From Pyropia haitanensis (lineage: Eukaryota; Rhodophyta; Bangiophyceae; Bangiales; Bangiaceae), in the NCBI GenBank assembly GCA_008729055.1, contig SDUX01000004.1, positions 5,286,559-5,350,558 on the forward strand: a stretch of 64,000 nt of DNA, read 5' to 3'. The notes below the pieces were generated by a model. It was not told where the DNA came from. It did not search any database and saw only the letters and a program-made list of their open reading frames with translations. Position numbers and translations under genes: made by a program. The first letter of the stretch is position 1. Each line of letters begins with the position of its first letter. Below are positions 22,673-31,837 of the stretch, one piece after another.

Positions 22673-23727
22673 AGGTTGACCGGTTGGGACGCGGGGTCGG
22701 GAGGAGAGGCACGTGGAGGTGGGAGGTGGGGTGGACGGGGGGAGGGTGGAAGGCGGCGGGACGGGTCGGATGTCAGAGTGCGGCTCGAACGGGCGGTGGG
22801 CTTCTTGCATTCGTGGACGAAGGGGGACAGGCGGGGCTCGGTGTGCCGACCTGCGTTTGTCGGGGGCGTGGGAGAGGTGTCTCATGGATTGCCACCACGC
22901 CCGCGCAGTGGACGTGACGTCACTGTTTTCACGAGTCGGTATTCGAAGCAATGAGACCACCTGGGGCCAGGGAAGCCAGTCAGAGGCCACACGTGGCTGG
23001 ATCAGAACCCTTAGTCAAGAGTATCGCCCAAAGGTAATATCTGGCTGACAGACGGATGACTGGCCAATGGGACGCCTTTGCCGTCCTGGAAACCCAGAAG
23101 TCCGCTTTGGAGGGCTCTTAACTGGGTGTGTGCGCCGCACCCGCTGCAACCAGCCCATCCGCGCAGCGCACTGGCTGCACCCGGGCGGGTCCACCCGCGG
23201 CGCCCGCCGGCTGCCGCCTGCCCCCCGCGGGGTGGCCTTGCCACACCCGCCGCGCGCGGCGCCGTCCCGCACACCGCGACGCCGCGAGCGGCACGCACAC
23301 CCCTGACGCCCCCCCGGGGCGGTGGGGACGGCGCCGCCGCGGGGGGGGGGGCGGCGCCGGCCGGCCGACGCCAGACCCCGCGTCGGCCGCCGCCGCCGCC
23401 GCCCGAGCCGCCGTCGCGGCCGCCGCCGTCGCCGCTGCTGCCGCGTGGACGCCCACCCGCCACGCGTACGCGACGCGGTTGCCAGTGTGCCGTCTGCCGC
23501 CGTGCGTCGCGCCGCGCCGGTGGACGGCTCCAAGGGCCGTCCGCCGCACGGCGGTGGGGGGGGGGTGGGCTCAAGGCGGGGTCCACCACCACCACCGCCT
23601 TGCCGCCGCCCCCTCAGTTCTTTTCTTCTTCTCTTGGACCCACAGCCACCAGCCCATGGGGTCGTTGTCGGTCGATAGGGTGACAACCCCCGCGCCTCTG
23701 CCCAGCCGCAGCCCCCCCCCCCCCCCC
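22673..23727. other. Convergent intergenic region, no gene recognised
   Basis: Lies between the 3' ends of the small gene (+) and RFC5 (-). The part 22900-23120 is balanced in composition, while 23120-23600 is CG-dense and gives only motif-free frames. A pyrimidine tract ending TCTTGGACCCAC (about 23617-23643) also occurs near 30540-30554. Confidence 0.45.
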
Positions 23728-24897
23728 CTAATTTTCGTCCATGGCCTTGACCTCCGCGTCCCGCGTCAGGAGCATCCCAAACTTGAACGCCCCCACCAGC
23801 GACAGCGTGTTGAGCGACACGGACCCCCCCCCCGCCATGCGGTACTCGACCTCGGCAAGGTGCTCGAGCAGGTAGCACTTGGCCACGCCCGGCAGCGGCA
23901 TCAGCAACACAATCTCGACCAGCTGCCGGCAAATGTCGTCCATGGCAAACCCCTTGTCCGCCTGCAGCGCGGTCAGGCGCGCCACGCACACCGCAAACGG
24001 CTCGTTGAGCAGCCAGTCCGCCACCACCTGCACGTCGGATGGCAGCGGCGCGCCGGCGTTGGCGTACACCGCCTGCCGGGTGATGGGCACCGGCGTGGGG
24101 GGGGGGGCGCCCGGAGCGGCCGCCTCGGCTGCTGCCGCCGCCTCGGCGCACGCCGCCATGTGCGACGACTGGAGGAGGTGCACGCACCGGCGCATGTCGC
24201 CCGCGCCGAGTTCCATCAGCGCGTCGAGCCCCCCGTCGGCGAGCGGCACCCCCTCGGCGGCGGCAATCTCGGTCAGCCGGCCCGACACGTCCGCCGACGG
24301 CAGCGGCGCGAAGCGGAAGCGCGTGCACCGCGACTGCACCGCCGGGATGATCTTGTTGACATAGTTGCAGATGAGGCAGAACCGCACGTTGGCCGTGTGC
24401 TTTTCAATCACCCGCCGCAGCGCCGCCTGCGCGGCGGCGGTCATCGCGTCGGCCTCGTCGAGCACAATGAGCTTGACGCCGCGCGAGAAGATCCGCCGCG
24501 TCGACGCAAACGACTTGATGCGCTCCCGCACCACGTCGATGCCCCGCTCGTCCGACGCGTTGAGCTCCAGCACCATCGCCCCGTACGCGGAGCCGTACAT
24601 CTCGCGCGCGCACGCGAGGATGGTGGACGTCTTGCCCGTCCCGGGCGGGCCACAAAAGAGCAGGTGGGGGAGGCGGGACGACGCGATCAGCCGCCGCAGC
24701 GTCCGCACAATGTCCGTGTGGGAGAGGAGGTCGTCCAGCTTGGCGGGGCGGTACTTTTCCACCCACATGAGCGACGCGTCGGCGGTGGGGGGGGCGGCGG
24801 CGGCGGCGGCACCGCCGCCACCGCCGGTGGGCCGAGCGCCACCATCGGTGGCGGTGGGGGGTTTGGGCTTGGCAGCAGAGACGGGTTCAATCTCCAT
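23728..24897 (-). CDS. RFC5: Replication factor C subunit 5 (yeast Rfc3 orthologue)
   Basis: Clamp-loader small subunit that helps load PCNA at primer ends. Intronless, 389 residues from MEIEPVS; the longer open frame upstream has no homology. After a 45-residue low-complexity leader the AAA+ domain begins WVEKYRPAKLDDLLSHTDIV. Walker A is GPPGTGKTSTI (about residue 82) and Walker B is LIVLDEADAM (about 147). The RFC SRC arginine-finger box is present in IIPAVQSRCTRFRF, and sensor 2 in GAGDMRRCVHLLQSS. The phrases LELNASDERGIDVVRERIKS and FASTRRIF identify the human RFC5/yeast Rfc3 type rather than RFC2, RFC3 or RFC4. A poly-Ala/Glu insert splits the region after sensor 2. The C-terminal collar region (VADWLLNEPFAVCVARLTAL) is intact. 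Nuclear location and an essential role are expected from the family. Confidence 0.97.
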   Translation of the reverse strand: MEIEPVSAAKPKPPTATDGGARPTGGGGGAAAAAAPPTADASLMWVEKYRPAKLDDLLSHTDIVRTLRRLIASSRLPHLLFCGPPGTGKTSTILACAREMYGSAYGAMVLELNASDERGIDVVRERIKSFASTRRIFSRGVKLIVLDEADAMTAAAQAALRRVIEKHTANVRFCLICNYVNKIIPAVQSRCTRFRFAPLPSADVSGRLTEIAAAEGVPLADGGLDALMELGAGDMRRCVHLLQSSHMAACAEAAAAAEAAAPGAPPPTPVPITRQAVYANAGAPLPSDVQVVADWLLNEPFAVCVARLTALQADKGFAMDDICRQLVEIVLLMPLPGVAKCYLLEHLAEVEYRMAGGGSVSLNTLSLVGAFKFGMLLTRDAEVKAMDEN

Positions 24898-25692
24898 GCC
24901 GCAGGGGGGGGGGGGGGAGAGGGGAGCGGAAGCCCGCGGCAGGGGGGATTGGCGTGGGGAGAGGGGGTGGGAACGCCACGGACCGCAAACAGCCCGGAAA
25001 GCGGCGAGACCTCGGCACAGGCACGGGAGAAGGGCTAGACACACGCAGGTGAGCAAAGAGGGGAACAACGATACCGGGATCGGGGCGAGGGGAAGAGACC
25101 AGTCCACAGCAAACGCGTCGGCGATGGGACGCTTTGGCGACGCAGGTCTCGGCACCCGCGCCGCGTGCAAGAGGCGGCGCACACACCCGAGCGTCGCGTC
25201 GGGGCGGGCCCTCGTTTCCCGCCTTGCCCCGATCGCCCCAATCGGTGGACATCCCCGTTTTCGCGCCAACCACGTCGCCGTCCACCCTGGGCTGCCACGC
25301 TTGACACGTAGCCAACAGCCCGCCGCCTCGCACGCCGCCCAGATTCACTCGCAATTGTCAAGCGCTGTGTGGGATAGATATCACACAGTAGCCAGAGATT
25401 CAGGCCAGGTCCCCGCCAAACGTCCCTCTGCCGGGCCGGCTCGCCCCGCCTCGGTCCACGGTGAGTCTCGCAAGACCCGCGGGGCGCCCCCGATTGGGGC
25501 CGGTTGCCAACCACCGCCACCGCCACCGCCACCGCCGGCACCTCCACTTGAGTCGCTCTGGCCAGAGCGGGGTCCCCCCCTTCCGTGCCCGCCCGCCTCC
25601 CCGCCCGCCGCCACCGCCACAGCCACCGCCATCGTCCTTGTGTCCCCCACCGCCATCCGCTCCCGCCCCGACGTTCCGCGGCGGTCGGCACC
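24898..25692. promoter_or_regulatory. Divergent promoter region, RFC5 and LtrA-family gene
   Basis: 795 bp between two start codons facing away from each other. About 25350-25400 is the least GC-rich segment (GTGGGATAGATATCACACAG). G-runs flank the RFC5 start (24903-24917). Confidence 0.4.
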
Positions 25693-26086
25693 ATGTCCTC
25701 TTCCCCACGGTCGGCCGCCGCGTCGGGCGTCGCCGCCCTCTTTGGGCGCTTCCCCATGTCCCACGCCCACGCGCCCGCCCCCGCCGCGCCCGTCGTGGTC
25801 GCGGCGCCCCCGCCCGCCGCCGGCAGCGGCGGCGGCGGCGGTGGCGGCGAGGCGGCGGCCGCGGGGGTGGCAGTGGCGGCGGCCGCCGTCCCGCCGCCCC
25901 CCCCCCCCCAGACGCCGCCGCGTCTACCGATACCGCCACGGGCGGCGGCGCGGCGGCGGCGCGGCCCCACGAGACGGAGGAGGAGTTTGGGGAGGTGGTC
26001 GCGCACCTCGTCGCGCCGCGGCGCTCGTCCGAGGACTTTCACCACCCCGTCGCGCCGCGCGTGCCGCGGCGGCGGGGGCTGGGCTT

Positions 26087-26160
<74 letters not shown>

Positions 26161-29100
26161 GGGGTGGGGGTGGGGGTGGTGGCGGCGGCGTGGGCGTGCC
26201 GGGTTCGTGGCGGCCAAAAGGCGCGCCCGTCGGCCCCGGCGGGGAGCTGGGCGGCCCGTGGGGCCCGGGCGTCTCGGCGGGCGTCGCCGGCGGCGGGGTG
26301 CGGGTGGCCAAGAGCAAGCGCGTGCTGGCGAGCCGCCTCGCCCGCCGCCGCTGGCTCCGCCAGTACTTTGAGGCGGACGTGCTCGTGCGGGAGATGGGCG
26401 TGCGCAAGATTACCAACGACGAGCTGTTTCTGGACTTGGTACGTTGAGGGGGGGGGGGGGGGGGCGGGAGTTGGTGTTTGTGATGGCAGCGGTGGTGGTG
26501 GGTGGTGGGTGGTGGGTGGTGGGGGGGGGGGGGGAGGGGGGGGCAGTAGTGAGAGAACAAGGCGGTTGGGACAGCAGGTGGGGTGGCACGGGGGGAGTGG
26601 TGGCTGTGCAGGTCGAGACCGGAATCGTGGGGGGTGGGCGGTATCTGGTCCAGGCGGCACGACCACGCGGTGGGCGGGCCAGACCCCTCGTGCCTGTGCG
26701 TGTGGGGGGCTGCAGCAACTAACCACCCGGTTGGGGCCGTTGCTGCGCCTGTCAATGCGCGGCGGGTACACTGCGGGGGTGTGGGATGTGGCCTGCCGGC
26801 CTGCTGGGCGGGGGGGGTGGGGGGGACGCCGCGACGTTGGGGGGTGGCCCGGTATTTCTCGCCGCAGATCCTGGTCGCGACGATTGCGGTGCTCGGCCAC
26901 GAGCTGCGCGTGGCCATCACGTGGGTGGCGGTGGAGAAGTTCCTGCTGCTGTTTGCGGTCGTCTGGTAGGTTGGCTGCGTGGGGCGGCGCGGGGAAGGCG
27001 GGGGGGGGGGGGGGGGGGGGGGGGCGGGTGGCAAAGGACGGCGGGAGGGGTGGGGGGCAGAGGGGGGGGCTGCGCGTGCCTGGGATGCGCTGGCCGCCCG
27101 TCGTGGGCGTGGGCGCCTGGGCGACGGACGCCGGGCGCCGGCTGCGCGCGCGGTCGGCGGGCGCCGACGTGGATGGGCAGGTGGCCCGACGGGGGGTCGG
27201 GGGGTACTGCTCGCGGGGGAGCGGACACCACCGCGCGGTGCCGTGGCGACGCTGGCGGGCAAAGCGGGCCAGCCACTCACGCGTGCCTTCCTCTCCTTGC
27301 TCTTGTCCTGCCGCTCATGCCGCGCACCTTGCCCGTTCCCCTCCCCTTTCCCCGTTCTCGGCCGACCCTTCCCGGTCCCCGCCTTGTCGTCCCCCCCGCC
27401 CCTGTAGGACTGTCTGGCGGGACGCCGCCTTCCTCTTCAACACGTTTGGCTCCACGGGAGACCTATTGGAAAAGGTCTTTGTCTTTCTCACCGTCCTCGC
27501 GCTGTGCGGCATTGGCGTCGGCGCGCACTCGGCGTTCACGACCACCGCCTCTTGGGTGGCGTCCTGCACCTTCTTTTCCATCACCCTCGTCGCGGCCACG
27601 TCGGCGCTCTTTGGCTTCCGCGAGCCCCGCCTGCGCGCCGCGTCGGAGCCCCCCCCCCGGCCCGCCGACGGCGGCGGCGGCCCGCCGCCGCGGCGGTCCC
27701 TCCGGGCGGTGCTGGCGACCAACTTTGTCGTTGCGTCCGCGGCGGTGACGGGCGTGACGGCGCTGCCGTACCTCGCCGCCGCGGTGGTTGGCAGCCGCAG
27801 CCGCACGGCGGTGGTGGTGCTCTACTGGGTGGGGGCGGCGGCGAGCCAGGCGCGGGGCAGCGCGTTTCCGCTGCTGTACCGCAAGTGGATGCGCCGCCGC
27901 GCGGGGACGGTGACGCCGGCGGTCAACATCGAGGCGCTGACGGAAAAGGTATGGGTGTGGGGGGGGGGGGGGGGTGGGGGTGGGGGGTGCGCGGCGGGTC
28001 GGCGGCTGGGCTCTGCGTGGCGGCAGTATAGGGGGTGGAGGGAGGTGGATGGGCGGGGGGGGGGGGGCGCTGTCAACGCTGTCGAGCGGCCCCGACGCGG
28101 CTGTTAACTGGTGTCATCCGTCCTGTGTCTCCCTGTTGAGTCGGCGCCCCTCTGTTTCTTGTGTCGTACGCCACCCCATCAGTATGGACTGCTGACTCTG
28201 AGTACGTTTGACGCATCGGCCGGCGGCGGGAGCGCGCGCCTCTTGCTGGTGCTAGCTGAACGTGGGGTAGAGGGAGGGTGGCGGCCCTGCGCGGCGGCGG
28301 CCGGCCCCGCGCCGCCGTTGTCAGTCGGCTGCTGACGTAGCTCTCGCTGCTTGAAACTGTGGTGGCCTCGATTGTCCGCCACCCCCGTTGGCCTCCCCCC
28401 CCCCCCTCTACCCCCTCCCCCCCGCCCCTGCTTCTTTGTCCCCCCAGTTGTCATGGGTGAGTCCCTCCTGGCCATCCTCTTTGAGGGTGGCACCGTCTTG
28501 ACGCTCCCCCCCGAGCTCATTGACACCGGCCGCCTGTACGCGGGCACCCTCTGCGGCGTAGCGATTGCGTTTAGCTTCAAGCTGCTGTACATGGATGTGG
28601 ACAACCGGGTCTTCCGGCGGGGCGTCCACGCCATCCGGTGGAACCGCAAAGCGGGCATCATCTGGTCGGGCGCGCACCTCTACTTCCACGCGGCGCTCAT
28701 CCTCAGCGCCACGGGGCTGGGGATCATCCTGCGGGCGGCGGCGGCGCGGGCGCCGCCGCCCTCGCCCGCCGCGGAGAGGGCGCTCGTGACGGCGGTGAGC
28801 CGGGCGGGCGGCGGCGGCAGCGGCGGCGGCAGCGGCGGCGCCGGCGTGGCCGCCGCCGACACGCTCGGCGGGGCGACCATCTCGGCGGCGACGCGGTGGA
28901 TCTTTTCGGCGGGCACCTTTGGCGCGCTCCTCCTCCTCGTCCTCCTCGCGTCGACGCACAAGTCGGGCCCGCGCGCGGCGACGCGGCGGTGGCGCCTCCC
29001 CATCCGCACCGCCCTATCCGTGGCGGGCCTCGTCGTGCTGCCGCTGGTGGGCGACCGGCTCGACCCGCTGGCGCTGCTCTTCCTCGTCGCGGGCGTCGTG

Positions 29101-29619
29101 TCCGCGTCCGCGGCGGTGGAGTTTGTGCTCATCGAGGCGGACCGCATCGGCTGGTTCCGGTCCGAGCTGTCCGCGTCGGTGGGGGGGGGGCGCACCTCGG
29201 CCAGCGACGGCAGCGTCGCGTCGTCGCTGCCGGGGGGGGGAGACGCGGCCGTGCCGCCGGCGGTGGTGCCCAAGGGGGACCCGGACGACCCAGAGGCGGG
29301 CGGCGCGGTGGGCGACGACGAGGCGTCGCCGTCGTCGTCGTCGTCGTCCTCCTCCTCCTCCTCTTCATCGTCCAGCGCCGACGAGGCGGCGGATGCGGGG
29401 GAGGCGCCCGCCGGGGACGCTGCGGCGGCGGCGGCGGCGGCGTCGGCGGCGGCGGCGGCCGCCGACGACGGTGGCGGCCACGCGGGCCGCAGCCGCCACC
29501 GGCTGCGCCGCCGCCGCCGCACCGTGCGCGCGACGGGCGACGGGGACGACCCGCTGCGCTTCCGCACGTTTGCCGCGGGCGGCGGCGCGGGCGGCTGCGA
29601 GCCGTGCCGGTTCTTGTGA
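25693..29619 (+). CDS. LtrA-family (low temperature requirement A-like) membrane protein, five exons
   Basis: Polytopic membrane protein of the LtrA family, found in bacteria and scattered eukaryotes, with unknown transport substrate. Exons: 25693-26438, 26868-26965, 27408-27948, 28183-28201 (19 nt) and 28448-29619. Donors are GTACGT, GTAGGT, GTATGG and GTACGT; all acceptors end AG. Splicing restores the family motifs in one frame: ITNDELFLDL then ILVATIAVLGHELR, AVVW then TVWRDAAFLFNTFG, and IEALTEK, YGLLTL, IVMGESLLAILFEGG. The last junction matches the LtrA core (E-R/K-x-G-L-x-T-I-V-x-G-E-S). Multiple hydrophobic segments run through exons 3 and 5. Exon 1 encodes a long Gly/Ala/Pro leader and needs one frame correction at the C-run near 25899-25909. 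The C-terminal tail has a poly-Ser run and an Arg-rich patch and is probably cytosolic. Total length is about 860 residues. Confidence 0.88.
26082..26178 (+). repeat. GGC triplet tract encoding poly-Gly in the LtrA-family leader
   Basis: An almost uninterrupted (GGC)n array that ends in GGGGGT units. It is translated as more than 25 consecutive glycines in the exon 1 frame. Such tracts are common throughout the window; this is one of the longest. Confidence 0.9.
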
Positions 29620-30428
29620 GGGCGGCCCCCCCCCCCCCCCCCCCGTCTTTGGCGGCGCGGGGGGTGGCGGCGGCCCGTCGGATGGCGCCGACGGTGGCGG
29701 CGGTGGCGGCGGCGGCGGTGGCGGCGGCGGCTGCTGGCGGCGGCGGCCACTGGCGGCCGTGTGACCGCCACGTGGGGGCGTGGACACTCGAGCCGGCCGC
29801 CGGGCGGCACGGCCACGCGCGCTGTGGCGGTTGGTGGGGTGGGCCTCGCACAGGGCCTCCACTCTTGTGACTCGGTGGCAGCGGCCGCACCGTGCTGCGG
29901 GGCGATTCCCCCCTGCTGTGGGGCGAGTCCCGTCCTCCGCCGCGCTCCCCCACCGCGCACCGCGGGCTCCCCCCCCCCCCCCCCCCTTCCCTCCGTTCCC
30001 TCGCTCTCTCTCTCGTGCTGCACGGTCCGGTCACCCCCCCCACCCCCTCCCGAGCAGACACCCCAGCAGTGCTCCGCGCGTCGGTCCGCACAGCGTCCCC
30101 CGCGGCGGTCGCGCCGCCCCCCCCGCCCCGCGCCGCGCGGCCGTCGCCGCCGCCGCCGCCGCCGCCAGCCGCGGCGGCGGCGCGCCCCCCACCCACCCGC
30201 CCCGCCGCGGCGAGCCACACACTGGCCGGCAGCGTCGGGCCGGCCGCCGCGGGCGGCGGCCGCGGCGGCCGCGGCCTCGCCGCGCCGCCGGCCACACCCC
30301 CCCGCGCCGCTGCGGGCGGTGCCGGCGGCGGCCGCCGCCGCGCGCGGCCGCCGCCGCCCACCGCCGGCCGGCCGGCCGGCCGCCCGCGGCGGCGCGGCGC
30401 CAGACCGCGCCGCGCCGTCGGTCGTCTG

Positions 30429-30469
<41 letters not shown>

Positions 30470-30897
30470 CTCCTCTTCCAAAAAAAAAAAAAAAAAAAAA
30501 AAGGCGCGGCCACGTCTGTTTTTTGTTTTTTGTTTTGTTTTTTCTTGGACCCACGATCCCGCCGCGTCCCCGCCGGCACGGCGCGCCAGCCGCGCGGCAC
30601 CGCCGCGGCCGCCGCGGGCGACGGCAGCAGCCGACGCGCGCCGGCCGCCCGCGGCCCGCGGCGGCACCCGCCGCCGCCGCGCGTCGCGCGCGCGCCGCGT
30701 CGCCGCCGGCCGCGTCGGCGCGGCGGCCGCCCCCCGCGGCGGCCCTCCCCCCCCCCCCCGGCGGCGCGGGGACCCCCCCGTCGTCGGCGCGCGCGCCTGG
30801 ACGCCCCCCCCCTGCTGCTGCTGCGGCGGGTCGCCGCCGCCGCGGTCCGCGCTGCGTCGTGCCGCCGCCGCCGGCCGCTCGCGCGGCGGATCCCGCC
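29620..30897. other. Intergenic region upstream of the PolI-like gene
   Basis: 1.3 kb between two genes on the same strand, the only tandem pair in the window. It contains a C-run (29628-29644), CG-dense low-complexity sequence and the poly-T/poly-A structure described separately. No motif-bearing open frame is seen. Confidence 0.45.
30432..30502. repeat. Poly-T(38) / poly-A(23) inverted homopolymer pair
   Basis: Thirty-eight T (30432-30469), a 10-nt pyrimidine spacer, then 23 A (30480-30502). The arms are complementary and could form a long A-T hairpin. A second T-rich tract (about 30517-30546) follows. It stands alone in a region of very high GC about 400 bp before the polymerase gene. Confidence 0.9.
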
Positions 30898-31306
30898 ATG
30901 GACCCGCCGGGGGGGGGGGGGGGGGGGCGCCGCCCGCCGCCGCCGCCGCCGTGGCCGGGGCCGCCCGTGCCTCTAGCGGCGGGCGCGGCGGTGGGGGGGA
31001 CGGTGGCGGTGGTGGTGACGGTTGTGGTGACGGTGGTGGTGGCGGTGGTGGTGGTGGTGGTGGTGGCGGTGGTGGTGGCGGTGGTGGTGGTGGTGGTGGT
31101 GGCGGTCGCGGTGGTGGTCCCTGCGGCGGCGGTGGCGGCGGCGCGTTTGTCCTCCCTTGGGCGGCGGCGGCGGCCACGACGGCGTCCGCCGCGGCCGCCG
31201 CGGCACGCCCGTCGGCGGCGGCGGTGCTGCGCGGCTGCCGCCTGCGGCGCGGAGGGGGGTGGCGGGGCGCGCCCGTCCCGGCGGCCACCCGCCCGCCGGG
31301 CGTGCC

Positions 31307-31355
<49 letters not shown>

Positions 31356-31796
31356 TCACCGCTGTCGGCCGTCTCGCCGTCGCCGCCGCCGCCGCCACCG
31401 CCGCCGCCGGCCGCGCCGTCGGCGTGGCCGCCGTCGGTGGCGCCGCCACCGCTGCCGCCGCCACCGCTGCCGCCGCCGCCCGCCGCGGCCGCCGCGGTGA
31501 CCGTCGCGGTCGCGGCGGCACCGTCGGCGGTGGCGGCGGCGGCGGCGGCGGCGGGTGCCGCCACGGGGGTGCCCGCGTGGGCGGCCGCCGGCGGGGCCTC
31601 CCCGCCGGCCGTTGGCGGCCCGCCAGCGCCGCCGCCCCCGCCCGTGGCGGTTGTGGACGCGGGGAGCCTGCTCGACCACCTGCGGCGGCACTCGGTGGCC
31701 AACCGGCGGGACGCCGCCGCCCTCCTCAACGCGTGGAACAACCTGCTCGGCACCCTCCAGGCGCCCGGTGGCCTCGCGGGCGCCGCCGCTGACGTT

Positions 31797-31837
<41 letters not shown>

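Noticed and set aside
23617..30556. Shared pyrimidine tract plus TCTTGGACCCAC at two places as a possible regulatory motif
   Set aside because: Only two copies, in different contexts relative to genes (3' side of RFC5, 5' side of the polymerase). Too little to call an element.
30960..31140. Poly-valine coding frame (VVVVVVVAVVV) that could be taken for a membrane segment
   Set aside because: It is the shifted frame of a GGT/GGC repeat that is poly-Gly in the polymerase N-terminal frame.
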